From positions 1 through 64,000 of the forward strand of contig NZ_NXLW01000009.1 of the NCBI RefSeq assembly GCF_003364265.1: 64,000 nt of DNA, given 5' to 3'. This DNA comes from Helicobacter aurati. GTDB taxonomy: Bacteria > Campylobacterota > Campylobacteria > Campylobacterales > Helicobacteraceae. The notes under the pieces were generated by a model that made no database searches, was not told where the DNA came from, and worked only from the letters and a program-made list of their open reading frames with translations. Shown here piece after piece: positions 27,913 through 36,794 of this stretch (positions within the stretch are counted from its first letter, which is position 1; every line of letters starts with the position of its first letter). The position numbers were made by a program, and so were the translations under genes.

Positions 27913-28244
27913 TAGATACCTCTTGATTAAAAAATAATTAACAAAGACTTCACTTCTATTAGCAATACTATTCAACTAAAATATACAAATATTGTAACTT
28001 ACATACATTATATTCTATCACTACCAATAAAAAATTAACGCAAAAAATTGTGTTTAGTAGTGCATTATGTATTTACATAATAGAGATAAAGGTATAGATT
28101 ACTAAATTATAACCTAAAAAATATTTGAAAATTAGTTGATATATTATTGACATAAAAACTTTTGTTAATGAAAGAAAATTTTTATTAAAAATCTACATAA
28201 AAGCAAATAAACAAGCAATTAAGACAAATCAAACTATTAACGTC
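27913..28244. other. AT-rich gene-free gap with an inverted repeat
   Basis: This 332-base gap upstream of the HTH gene and downstream of cutA is very AT-rich and I see no gene in it. It holds an 8-2-8 inverted repeat, ATTATGTA-TT-TACATAAT, at 28064-28081, and several possible -10 boxes on both strands. The repeat could be an operator for the HTH protein, but no second copy was noticed. Confidence 0.4.
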
Positions 28245-28559
28245 TTAAGAGTTTTTGCATGTCTGTAATAACCATTTTTTATAAGATTTGCTTATATGCG
28301 ATATTTTTGTTGTAATAAATTCAGGAATATCGTAGCTATGCTTGTTGCGAATAGTTTTGTAAATTTTCTTGAGATTCTTAGAATCTGTTTTACAAACCAA
28401 TACAAACTCTTTCTCGTCAATCATTTTATCTAGCCACATATACTTGGTCTTAGTCTTATATATTTGTGCACACGCAATAAGCTTTCTTTTCAAGAGAATA
28501 GTTGCTATGCGGCAGAGCTCTTTTTTCTTATTGGACGTTGTTTGCAAAAGCACTAACAT
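28245..28559 (-). CDS. cutA: Divalent-cation tolerance protein CutA
   Basis: A 104-residue member of the CutA1 family, small trimeric proteins with a ferredoxin-like fold similar to PII. The N-terminal strand MLVLLQTTSNKKKE and the blocks LIACAQIYK, YMWLDKMIDEKEFVLVCKT and YDIPEFITTKI match the family; the usual LVACVNI and KEFxLxIKT elements are recognisable. The role in metal tolerance is historical and its true function is unsettled. The start at 28559 has GAGGTG seven bases upstream; a start six codons earlier lacks one. A perfect palindrome lies just upstream. Confidence 0.85.
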   Translation of the reverse strand: MLVLLQTTSNKKKELCRIATILLKRKLIACAQIYKTKTKYMWLDKMIDEKEFVLVCKTDSKNLKKIYKTIRNKHSYDIPEFITTKISHISKSYKKWLLQTCKNS

Positions 28560-28587
28560 ATACACCTCTACTAACAATATTTTGCAA

Positions 28588-28619
28588 TCAAGGTTTCTTC
28601 TTTAAAGAAGAAACCTTGA
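28588..28619. repeat. Perfect 32-bp palindrome between tsf and cutA
   Basis: The 32 bases are exactly self-complementary, beginning TCAAGGTTTCTTC and centred on TTTAAA. As RNA it would make a 14- to 15-pair hairpin on either strand. It lies 170 bases after the tsf stop and 29 bases before the cutA start. It may terminate the rpsB-tsf transcript, though no T-run follows on the minus strand. Confidence 0.6.
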
Positions 28620-28789
28620 CATTTATTATCAAATCTAACAATTAATTGCATATTTCTTTTGTAAATATAATTTGCGGACAAGGAATAGTCCTAAACGATG
28701 GCTACTCTTATAACGGTTCTGGCAATAAAAAAGCATTATAGAATCATGCTTACACAAAATATCATCACTAACCTTGATAAAACCGTGCG

Positions 28790-29968
28790 TCAGTGCATTT
28801 GTGCAGCAACTTCTGCGGCAAAATTATCAACCTTTTTCTCAATGCCTTCACCAAGCTCAAAATTGATAAAACTCACGACTGTTATGCTATTACCAATCTC
28901 CTTACTTTTTTCAAGGATAACTTGCTCTACTGTTTTTTTATCATCAAGAATATAAGGTTGTGCTAATAATGTTAATCTTTGGTCTAACAACGTATTATCA
29001 AGGATAAATCTCTCAATTTGACCGGGCAAAATCTTATCCCATATTGTTTCGGGCTTACCGCTTTGCTTGAGTTGCAGACATAGTGAATCTTTTTTCGCAT
29101 TTAGCACATTTTCGTCTAACTCTATGCGGCTCACATATTCTGGAATACGATTTAACGGTTTTCCTAATCTTTGCAATTCTTCATTTTGCCTTTCTAGTTC
29201 GGCAATTATCGCTATTTTTTCTTTGACAATAAACTCACTGCTCATATCTTTATAGCTTATTACTTTAGGCCTCATCGATGCGGCTTGCATGCCAAGGAAC
29301 TTCGCCAAATCTCTAAGCTTTGCCGTGCTTTCTGCATTCCCGCATTCAAGAAGCACCATAGCACCTATTTTTTTATTATGATGGAGATACCCGCCAACAA
29401 TCTGATTTGGTTTGCATACTATTGTATTTGCGCGTCTAATAACGATATTTTCACCAATGATAGCAATTTTTTGTTTGAGGTATTCCTCAAATATTTGATT
29501 CTGAATAGTAAGCTGCATAAGACTTTCTGTATCATTAAGCACACGTTTAAAAGCCAATTCAAGAACATTCTCAACAAGCTCTTGAAAGGCTTCGTTTTTG
29601 GCAACAAAGTCTGTCTCGGAATTTACTTCTACTAAAGTTGCTTTGCTACCATCGTCGGCAACTTGTAGTCCTATTACGCCCTCTGCTGCAATTCTATCTG
29701 CTTTCTTTGCGGCTTTGCTTAAGCCTTTTTTACGTAAATAATCAATAGCTTCTTCAATATTTCCTGCGCATTCTTTGAGTGCATTCTTACACTCCATGAT
29801 TCCTGCATCAGTCCTATCCCTAAGCTGTTTTACAAGTTTTGCAGAGATTTCTTGTGTTTTTGTGCTTACTTCCTTTGATAAGTCTTTTGCTTCTTCTTTA
29901 AGCTGTGCCCCTAACGCGCTTACAGCTTGTTTTACATTTTCTAACGCCTCTTTAGTTTCGTCTTTCAT
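28790..29968 (-). CDS. tsf: Translation elongation factor Ts with N-terminal extension
   Basis: Nucleotide-exchange factor for EF-Tu. The canonical protein starts at ISAKLVKQLRDRTDAGIMECKNAL (about residue 42), with KGLSKAAKKADRIAAEGVIGL and NSETDFVAKNEAF as further signatures. The C-terminus FELGEGIEKKVDNFAAEVAAQ is close to H. pylori. Before the canonical start there is an extra segment of about 38 residues (EALENVKQAVSALGAQLKEE...) that is strongly charged and helical. No start codon lies between it and the core, and AAGGAGCAATAAT precedes the first ATG, so the extension is real. H. pylori EF-Ts is 355 residues, this one 392. It is cotranscribed with rpsB 12 bases upstream. Confidence 0.95.
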   Translation of the reverse strand: MKDETKEALENVKQAVSALGAQLKEEAKDLSKEVSTKTQEISAKLVKQLRDRTDAGIMECKNALKECAGNIEEAIDYLRKKGLSKAAKKADRIAAEGVIGLQVADDGSKATLVEVNSETDFVAKNEAFQELVENVLELAFKRVLNDTESLMQLTIQNQIFEEYLKQKIAIIGENIVIRRANTIVCKPNQIVGGYLHHNKKIGAMVLLECGNAESTAKLRDLAKFLGMQAASMRPKVISYKDMSSEFIVKEKIAIIAELERQNEELQRLGKPLNRIPEYVSRIELDENVLNAKKDSLCLQLKQSGKPETIWDKILPGQIERFILDNTLLDQRLTLLAQPYILDDKKTVEQVILEKSKEIGNSITVVSFINFELGEGIEKKVDNFAAEVAAQMH

Positions 29969-29980
29969 ATTATTGCTCCT

Positions 29981-30793
29981 TTATTTGTCGCTTATAGAAT
30001 CTACTTTAAACTCTTCTGGCAATGCGTCTTGTTGTAGCTCATTAATAACTTCTTGTTTCTCTTTATCAGTCGGAGTCGGATTCTCGCTATCTGCATTCGC
30101 ATTATTTTCAACGTCATTCATTTCTCTACCTTCTACAATAGCTTCACTGATCTCTTTGCAAAAGAGTTGAATAGAACGTATTGCATCATCATTCCCTGGT
30201 ATAGGATAATCAATCAAGTCAGGGTCGCAATTCGTATCAAGAGGGGCAACAATAGGGATTCCTAGTCTCCTTGCCTCACCCACTGCAATTTTCTCTTTAA
30301 GTGTATCAATAACGAAAAGCATGTCGGGGGCTTTTTTGAGATAACGTATCCCTCCTAAATATTTATTTAATTTTTCTTTTTTGCGCAATAACATAAGCTT
30401 TTCTTTCTTTGTCAAAAGTTCCATTTGTCCGCTAGATTCCATTTCTTCTATAACTTCGAGTTTGCGCACAGATTTCTTGATAGTACTAAAGTTTGTCAAC
30501 ATTCCACCTAGCCAACGATAATTAACATAGGGCGCATTAACTTTCTCTGCAAATTCCTTTAGAGTATCGCTCGCTTGTTTTTTTGTTCCGACAAACATAA
30601 TAACCTTGCCTTCACTTGCCGCGTCTCTAACAACATTATAGGTATAACGAAAATAACGCAATGTCTTTTGTAAATCGATAATGTGAATATTTTTACGAAC
30701 ACCAAAAATAAATTTTTTCATCTTTGGATTCCAACGTCTTGTTTGATGCCCAAAATGAACACCGCATTCTAAAAGGTCTTTCATACTAACCAT
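29981..30793 (-). CDS. rpsB: 30S ribosomal protein S2
   Basis: Ribosomal protein S2, 270 residues. The family signatures [24 protein letters not shown] at the start, [36 protein letters not shown] and [29 protein letters not shown] are all present. The C-terminal 45 residues are an acidic, low-complexity tail ([21 protein letters not shown]) that is variable between species. An AAGGAGCAA box lies just before the ATG at 30793. It heads the rpsB-tsf operon, the usual arrangement. Confidence 0.98.
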   Translation of the reverse strand: MVSMKDLLECGVHFGHQTRRWNPKMKKFIFGVRKNIHIIDLQKTLRYFRYTYNVVRDAASEGKVIMFVGTKKQASDTLKEFAEKVNAPYVNYRWLGGMLTNFSTIKKSVRKLEVIEEMESSGQMELLTKKEKLMLLRKKEKLNKYLGGIRYLKKAPDMLFVIDTLKEKIAVGEARRLGIPIVAPLDTNCDPDLIDYPIPGNDDAIRSIQLFCKEISEAIVEGREMNDVENNANADSENPTPTDKEKQEVINELQQDALPEEFKVDSISDK

Positions 30794-30997
30794 AAATTGC
30801 TCCTTATTGATATGTAATTGGTTTTGCCGCCATGTTCCTTCACCTTTGTTTTACAAAATTTTACAAAAGCAACCAATAAAGGATTAACATGTGAGTTTTG
30901 ACAAACTTATATTCTATAATACTTTTGTGTATTTTGGTTAAATATTTCTATTAACCTCTATAAGTTATAGTGTTTGGATTTTAGAATCTTTATCAAT

Positions 30998-32116
30998 TTA
31001 ATCATCAGCAATGAATGGCAATATTGGCAATTCAATAGGGTCCAAATTTCCACGTAAAGAATGCAGAAAAGCAATGATTTTGTTTATATCTTTATTGGAT
31101 AAATTAACTCCAATCTGTATTTGTCCCATTTCCCTAATCGCGTCTTCTAATTTTGCAAAAGCACCATTATGAAAATACGGTGGTGTTATCGTAACATTAC
31201 GTAAAGTGGGAACTTTTAGCATGTTATTAGAATCAAGTGGCAAATTTCCTAATGACTTGAATCTATATTCGCGCATGATTCCAAAGGGCTGCATGCTACC
31301 GCCTAAGTTTATGCCGTTATGACAAGCCACGCATCCGCGTTCAATAAAAATATTCAGCCCTTCTGATTCTTCTAAGCTTAGTGCCTTAATGTTCCCAGCC
31401 AAAAAATCATCGTAGCGACTAAACGTATTGAGAGTCATAACGAAACTTGCAAGGCTCTCTGCAATAAGTTCGGGAGTAACCTTAACTTTCGTTCCATAAG
31501 CACGTCTAAAATAAGACATATATTCTTCTGACTTTGTAATGTCTGTAAGAATTTTATTGATATTACCCCGCATTTCATTCTCTGCGGTTAAAGCACGTAA
31601 AACGGCTCTTGCAACAATATTATTTGGAGTGAAATTTGTTGTATTTTTATCAGCCCTATCTATCTTGTTAATGCTGCCTTGATAATAAAGAGAATCGTTA
31701 AACATCACGTTAAATATCGTGGGCGTTAGTAAGTGTTGAGGATTATCTTGTGCGACACGAGCATTTGTTCCAAACAAAGAAATATTATGGCAAGAATTAC
31801 AAGAATACTGCTTATTGCCACTAAGACGAGGATCAAAGTAGAGAATCTTGCCTAATTCAATTTGCTCTTTTGTCATCTTTGCCGTGTTTAACATATCTTT
31901 TTGCATAGCAAGCAACTTACTTTGATTAGGCAATGCCCGCAATCCGCTTGCATTGGCTTTGTCCATAATCTCCTGCACTCGCAAAGAAACATCAGTAAAC
32001 CCCGAAGCAACAGATAAGAAAATTATGCAAAGAATCATAATAATACTGCTATACAGAATCTTTGTATCAATCATAGATTCTGTATGAAATGTACGGCTAG
32101 ATATTTTAGTTGCCAT
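30998..32116 (-). CDS. Di-heme cytochrome c peroxidase
   Basis: Periplasmic di-heme peroxidase of the CCP/MauG family that reduces hydrogen peroxide with electrons from c-type cytochromes. An N-terminal signal/anchor helix (KILYSSIIMILCIIFLSVASG) is followed by two heme-binding motifs, CNSCH near residue 105 and CVACH near residue 265. Conserved blocks are ELGKILYFDPRLSGN, TPTIFNV, LRALTAENEM, PFGIM and VPTLRNVTITPPYFHNGA. The start overlaps the last codons of carA. An AAAGGA box is compatible with a TTG at 32122 or the ATG at 32116; the latter is given. It is the last gene of the DUF507-carA-peroxidase run. Confidence 0.9.
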   Translation of the reverse strand: MATKISSRTFHTESMIDTKILYSSIIMILCIIFLSVASGFTDVSLRVQEIMDKANASGLRALPNQSKLLAMQKDMLNTAKMTKEQIELGKILYFDPRLSGNKQYSCNSCHNISLFGTNARVAQDNPQHLLTPTIFNVMFNDSLYYQGSINKIDRADKNTTNFTPNNIVARAVLRALTAENEMRGNINKILTDITKSEEYMSYFRRAYGTKVKVTPELIAESLASFVMTLNTFSRYDDFLAGNIKALSLEESEGLNIFIERGCVACHNGINLGGSMQPFGIMREYRFKSLGNLPLDSNNMLKVPTLRNVTITPPYFHNGAFAKLEDAIREMGQIQIGVNLSNKDINKIIAFLHSLRGNLDPIELPILPFIADD

Positions 32117-33398
32117 CCTCAAACAATCCTTTAGAATCTCTACTTGTCTCTGTCGTAGAATCTACAATGTTAGCAAACTCTCTGAATAGCTTGCTGGCTT
32201 CTCTTGGTCCTGGACTTGATTCAGGATGATGTTGCACTGAAAAAATAGGGTAATCTTTATAGCGAACACCTTCAATAGTGTTATCAAAGATATTGCGGTG
32301 TGTAATTAATGCAATTTCGGAAATTGATTCTGGTACATTGTAATTGTGATTTTGTGCCGTAATTTCTAAAACATTACTTTGAATATTCCTTACGGGATGA
32401 TTGCCTCCATGTTGCCCAAATTTTAGCTTATAAGTAGGATGCCCAAAAGCATTGCTTAGCAACTGATGTCCCAAACAGATTCCAAACATAGGAATTTTTG
32501 CCTGAATAAGAATCTTAATTTTATTAATTTCATTCTGTAAGAATTGCGGATCCCCTGGTCCATTGCTAAGGAATATTCCTCCGATCTCTTTTTGTTTGTA
32601 TCTTCTGACTAAATCCTCTGCATTGAAATCATAGGGGATAACCTCCACTAGCAAACCAACGGCACTTAACTCATTGAGGATATTTCGTTTTATACCAAAG
32701 TCAATAGCAACAATCTTTTTATATGCTTGCTTTGTAGCTGTATTGCTTATTGTAGGCTGCATCGATGAATCGCTCGAAGTATCAAGAATCTGATTTGACT
32801 CTTGATATTCACATTCCTGTTGCAAAGCATCTATTGAACGGTAGGCAAAGCTCTGAAAATCAAACAAAGAATCCTTATGAATATACGTGTGCTTTGTGCT
32901 TACTTCTTGGACAAGATTAACTTCACGTATGTTTTTTTCCTTTTCTAATGCAATCCTAAGCGATTCGCTATCTTGCAAAACACAAGAAGCTATCATCATC
33001 ATTGTGCCATTATCACGTAGCATTCTAACAAGTCCTCGCGTATCAATATCGCAGATTCCCATTAAATTATGTTCTTGACAAAATGCAAGCAAATTTTTCT
33101 CCGCGCGAAAATTAGATTTCATCTGATTAAGATTGCGAATAATAATGCCTCTAGCAAACGTCTGCTTTGATTCCATATCCTTCTCGTTGCATCCTACAAT
33201 ACCAATCTCTGGCATACAAAAGACAATAAATTGTCCTGCATAGCTTGGGTCTGTAATAATTTCTTGGTAGCCCGTCATAGAAGTATTAAAAACTGCCTCT
33301 CCAACGATATAGTCAGCTGCGGTGTTTAAATATCCAAAGCATTTTGCTTTAATAAAAAGATGATTTTCAAAATACAAAAAAATATCTTGCAACCCCAT
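32106..33398 (-). CDS. carA: Carbamoyl-phosphate synthase small subunit
   Basis: Glutaminase subunit that supplies ammonia to CarB for carbamoyl phosphate, feeding pyrimidines and arginine. The N-terminal domain shows FGYLNTAADYIVGEAVFNTSMTGYQEIITDPSYAGQ. The class I glutamine amidotransferase domain has the nucleophile in MFGICLGHQLLSNAFG, then FGQHGGNHPV and the His/Glu pair in VQHHPESSPGP. At 430 residues it is about 50 longer than H. pylori CarA (near 375-380). The extra length lies at the domain junction (about 185-225: CEYQESNQILDTSSDSSMQ), a polar low-complexity insert. Its start is one base after the stop of the DUF507 gene, so they are coupled. Confidence 0.96.
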   Translation of the reverse strand: MGLQDIFLYFENHLFIKAKCFGYLNTAADYIVGEAVFNTSMTGYQEIITDPSYAGQFIVFCMPEIGIVGCNEKDMESKQTFARGIIIRNLNQMKSNFRAEKNLLAFCQEHNLMGICDIDTRGLVRMLRDNGTMMMIASCVLQDSESLRIALEKEKNIREVNLVQEVSTKHTYIHKDSLFDFQSFAYRSIDALQQECEYQESNQILDTSSDSSMQPTISNTATKQAYKKIVAIDFGIKRNILNELSAVGLLVEVIPYDFNAEDLVRRYKQKEIGGIFLSNGPGDPQFLQNEINKIKILIQAKIPMFGICLGHQLLSNAFGHPTYKLKFGQHGGNHPVRNIQSNVLEITAQNHNYNVPESISEIALITHRNIFDNTIEGVRYKDYPIFSVQHHPESSPGPREASKLFREFANIVDSTTETSRDSKGLFEDGN

Positions 33399-33399
33399 A

Positions 33400-33945
33400 T
33401 TAGCCTCTTTTGCTCAATTCTTCTTCATAGAGTTTTGCAAAGACTAATTCATACTCATCACTTCCTGCAATAAGCTTTTTCTTGTAATTCTTAAGTTTAG
33501 CAATAACGGCATCATAAGCATCTTCTTGAAACTTCATGTAATTTTGCATTGATTGAAGCATGATATTTTTGACAGTATTTTCAGGCACTTTGCAAACAAT
33601 ATACTTTTCTTCTATAAACTCATCAAGGATTCTATGTGCCAATTGACTGTATCGCTCATTATATGAAAGTAAAAAACCCTCTTCTTTTGCAATTTGCTTT
33701 TTCACCATCATAAAAAGTTGTTTTTCATTCACTTCGTCTTCTTCAATTTCCTCTTGGTATTGCTCTAATATATCGCGCGCTTTCTTTTCAATATTCGCTT
33801 CTTGTTGTATGTCTTCTCTAATAATATCAGTCGCTAGTCGGTTGAGATTCGCTAGAGTAGCAGTTATTTGTATGCTGTGAGATTGGCTTAAGTCCAGCAC
33901 AACATGATTGGCGAGAAATTGAGCATGTTGTGGTTTTAACTTCAT
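33400..33945 (-). CDS. DUF507 family protein
   Basis: A 181-residue, highly charged, all-helical cytoplasmic protein (MKLKPQHAQFLANHVVLDLSQS... IEKKARDILEQYQEEIEEDEVNEKQLFMMVKKQIAKEEG). This matches the DUF507 family found upstream of carA in Helicobacter and Campylobacter. Two helical-hairpin copies can be sensed (around 60-100 and 110-160), with a motif of Glu-rich then Lys-rich helices. No enzyme motif is visible. The stop is adjacent to the carA ATG, suggesting coexpression with carbamoyl phosphate synthesis, but the function is unknown. AGGAGCAATA before the ATG at 33945 supports the start. Confidence 0.8.
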   Translation of the reverse strand: MKLKPQHAQFLANHVVLDLSQSHSIQITATLANLNRLATDIIREDIQQEANIEKKARDILEQYQEEIEEDEVNEKQLFMMVKKQIAKEEGFLLSYNERYSQLAHRILDEFIEEKYIVCKVPENTVKNIMLQSMQNYMKFQEDAYDAVIAKLKNYKKKLIAGSDEYELVFAKLYEEELSKRG

Positions 33946-34163
33946 TATTGCTCCTTGTGTGAAATTATAAGAATCTAAATACAGAGATTAATTTTACTAA
34001 AAATTTCATTAAAATTTTTATGAATCCTTGCTAACGGAGGAATCATACAGGCTAATGGCATGCCCCCAATGTCAACGCAAGAAAGAACTACATTAGCAAT
34101 TTACAATTTAGTTATAATGCGAAGTAATTATTAATACTTAAGAATGGAACTTAAAGGGATATT

Positions 34164-35891
34164 ATGCGATTCTCAAAACTTTTCACCCCCACAATAAAAG
34201 AAACCCCTAAAGATGCTGTGCTAAAGAGTCATGTTTATTTATTACGTGCCGGATTCATTCATCAAATCGGAAGTGGAATTTATAATTTCTTGCCGCTAGG
34301 TAACATCGTGCTTAAGAAAATTAAACAAATCATAAGAGAAGAAATGAATAAAGCAGGAGCAAACGAGGTTACAATGGGCTTCCTTACGCCAGCTACCCTT
34401 TGGGAAAAAAGCGGCAGATACGCACAGTACAGTGAGTTAGCTATCTTTAAAGATAGAAAAAATGCAGAATTTGTATTAGGACCAACACACGAAGAATGTG
34501 CAAGTGAAATCGCAAAGAGTTATATTAAGAGCTATAAACAATTGCCTCTTAATCTCTATCAAATTCATTTAAAATTCCGCGACGAAGCCAGACCGCGATT
34601 TGGCTTGCTCCGCGCAAGAGAATTTGTAATGAAAGATGCTTACAGCTTTCATGCCGATTCAGATTCCTTAGATGAAGAATTTATGAATATGTATGCTACT
34701 TATAACAATATCTTTACAAGATTAGGGCTTGATTTTCGCGTTGTAGAGGCTGATTCTGGGGCTATTGGCGGTAGCGGTAGCCGAGAATTTATGGCATTAG
34801 CAGAATGCGGTGAAGACACGATTGTAGCATGCAAGGAATGCGCCTATACTTCCAATATCGAAGCCGCCAAAAGAATGGTAAAGACTTGTGATGATATTGC
34901 TCCTCGAGCAACAACCCCTTATCATAAATTTCATACACCAGGGGTAAAGACCATAGACGATTTAAGCCAATTTTTTAAAGTTAATCCCTTTTATCTTATA
35001 AAAGCAGTGGTACAAAAAGTTCTTCTACAAGAAAGAGAAGAAATTGCCATATTTTTTATGCGCGGCAAAGACAAATTAGAATCTACAAAAGCTCTAAACG
35101 CATTAAAAGCCATAGATTCCAATGTTATCGATATAAAAGAGGCAGACAATGACTTTTTACGTAACTATAATCTTCCTGTGGGCTCTATTGGTCCCATACA
35201 TTTACGCAATGTCACGCAATCGCGTTTTATTATCTTTGATTGCGAATTACGCGATGGTGAAGATTTAATATGCGGCGCAAATGAGCATGAATTTCATTAT
35301 GTGGGTGTAAACCTCGCAGAATTTGAGGAAGTATTTTATTACGACTTAGTTGCAGTACAAGAGGGAGACTCATGTATAAAATGCGGCGGCACACTCTATT
35401 ATACAAAAGGCATTGAAGTAGGGCATATTTTTAAACTCGGCACAAAATATTCTCTGCCATTGCAAGCCAACTTTTTAGATTCACAAGGAAAATCTAGTCC
35501 TTTTATTATGGGTTGTTATGGTATTGGTGTTACGCGTTTATTATCTGCAATCCTAGAGCAAAAAAGCGATACATTTGGCTGCGTTTGGGGGAATGTCGCT
35601 CCTTTCCAATTTGTTATTATTATCTCGAATATGAAGAATCAAACAGAAGTTCATAAAGCAGAGGAAATTTATAAATATTGTCTAAAATTTGGCATTGAAG
35701 TAATACTTGATGATAGAGATCTACGATTTGGAGCAAAGATTAAAGACTTTGAGCTTATAGGCTTCGCCTATGCTCTTATTATAGGTAAAAAACTTGAAGA
35801 AAATATGATAGAAATTATCAAACGTGACGGCTTGGAGAAAAAAGAAATTCCATGTCATATTCTCTTTGAAGAACTAAAAAACTTAACGTAG
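34164..35891 (+). CDS. proS: Prolyl-tRNA synthetase
   Basis: Class II aminoacyl-tRNA synthetase. The start MRFSKLFTPTIKETPKDA is the family opening. Motif 1 is LPLGNIVLKKIKQIIREEMNKAGANEV, motif 2 is FRDEARPRFGLLRAREFVMKDAYSFH, and motif 3 is MGCYGIGVTRLL. The editing (YbaK-like) insert lies around 225-375 with cysteine-bearing VACKECAYTSN and IKCGGTLYY flanks. The anticodon-binding domain ends the protein. 575 residues, against 577 in H. pylori. It stands alone with about 215 AT-rich bases upstream that contain no gene. Confidence 0.98.
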   Translation: MRFSKLFTPTIKETPKDAVLKSHVYLLRAGFIHQIGSGIYNFLPLGNIVLKKIKQIIREEMNKAGANEVTMGFLTPATLWEKSGRYAQYSELAIFKDRKNAEFVLGPTHEECASEIAKSYIKSYKQLPLNLYQIHLKFRDEARPRFGLLRAREFVMKDAYSFHADSDSLDEEFMNMYATYNNIFTRLGLDFRVVEADSGAIGGSGSREFMALAECGEDTIVACKECAYTSNIEAAKRMVKTCDDIAPRATTPYHKFHTPGVKTIDDLSQFFKVNPFYLIKAVVQKVLLQEREEIAIFFMRGKDKLESTKALNALKAIDSNVIDIKEADNDFLRNYNLPVGSIGPIHLRNVTQSRFIIFDCELRDGEDLICGANEHEFHYVGVNLAEFEEVFYYDLVAVQEGDSCIKCGGTLYYTKGIEVGHIFKLGTKYSLPLQANFLDSQGKSSPFIMGCYGIGVTRLLSAILEQKSDTFGCVWGNVAPFQFVIIISNMKNQTEVHKAEEIYKYCLKFGIEVILDDRDLRFGAKIKDFELIGFAYALIIGKKLEENMIEIIKRDGLEKKEIPCHILFEELKNLT

Positions 35892-36160
35892 CTAAACAGA
35901 ATCTCCTTGCATCAATACTGCATTGGACTTCTTGAGAGTGATATTGCAACCTATTACAATCTTCTGCGATCTTCTTAAATAAAAAGAAGCCATATGACTT
36001 AGAAAACGTTGCATAACTTCACAGGTCAAAAGACTTATCGCAAAATTTGCACTCTTAGAATAAAAATCCATTCTGTAAAATCTTACATTCCCTACATTCT
36101 TTTCACATTCTAAAATTTAGAATCAAATCCATTCAACGAAAAAGGCTGTGAGACAAATTG
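35892..36160. other. Gap between convergent proS and scoB, no gene seen
   Basis: About 270 bases lie between two convergent genes. I see no ORF with coding character. The only structure is a short inverted repeat, ATTCTAAA-A-TTTAGAAT, at about 36109-36125 and an imperfect one at the CTTCTTAAATAAAAAGAAG stretch; either could be a transcript end. Confidence 0.4.
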
Positions 36161-36793
36161 CTAAAGACAAACGGTAAATTCAGCTTGTGTTTTTGCCTGA
36201 ATCTCTTCAAGAGTTACATTAGGCTGCAATTCAATAAGCTGCATTACTCCATCCTTAAAGTCAAAAACTCCCATGTCGGTTATTAAGCGATTCACGACAT
36301 TTTTGCCTGTGAGTGGTAGATCGCAGATTTTTTTTACTTTACTTTCGCCTTTCTTGTTAACATGTTCCATAACAACAACAATCTTTTTTGCACCATTGAC
36401 TAAGTCCATAGCACCGCCCATACCCTTAACCAACTTTTTAGGTATCATATAGTTTGCCAGATCGCCATATTGCGAAACTTCCATACCACCTAAAATAGCC
36501 AAATCAATATGTCCGCCTCTAATCATAGCAAAGGATTCTGCGCTATCAAAGAAGCTAGCACCCTGTACCGCTGTTACTGTTTCCTTGCCCGCATTAATTA
36601 AATCCGCATCCACTTCGTCTTTCGTAGGATAAGCCCCAATGCCTAATAATCCATTTTCGGAATGTAAGAACACATCTAAGCCTAACTTATCTATCTCATC
36701 AGCGATAAGTGTGGGGATCCCTATACCTAGATTAATATACATTCCGTTTTTCACTTCTTGCGTCGCCCGCTTGACAATAACTTCTTTTGACAT
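36161..36793 (-). CDS. scoB: Succinyl-CoA:3-ketoacid CoA-transferase subunit B
   Basis: Beta subunit of SCOT, which activates acetoacetate to acetoacetyl-CoA with succinyl-CoA. Subunit B carries the catalytic Glu, seen at residue 46 in SENGLLGIG. Other signatures are NLGIGIPTLIADEI and AILGGMEVSQYGDLAN. The ATG at 36793 begins two bases after the scoA stop, with GAGAGGA just before it, giving 211 residues. Upstream is scoA, then atoB, on one strand. In H. pylori the same three genes (HP0690-HP0692) are adjacent. Confidence 0.95.
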   Translation of the reverse strand: MSKEVIVKRATQEVKNGMYINLGIGIPTLIADEIDKLGLDVFLHSENGLLGIGAYPTKDEVDADLINAGKETVTAVQGASFFDSAESFAMIRGGHIDLAILGGMEVSQYGDLANYMIPKKLVKGMGGAMDLVNGAKKIVVVMEHVNKKGESKVKKICDLPLTGKNVVNRLITDMGVFDFKDGVMQLIELQPNVTLEEIQAKTQAEFTVCL

Positions 36794-36794
36794 A

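Noticed and set aside
29285-30170. Plus-strand open frames of 116 and 131 residues opposite tsf and rpsB
   Set aside because: They are antisense to clear tsf and rpsB coding sequence and have typical shadow composition (runs of Phe, Ser, Leu, Cys).
36109-36125. Short inverted repeat in the proS-scoB gap as an intrinsic terminator
   Set aside because: The stem is AT-only (eight pairs) and lacks a T-run, so the thermodynamic case is weak.
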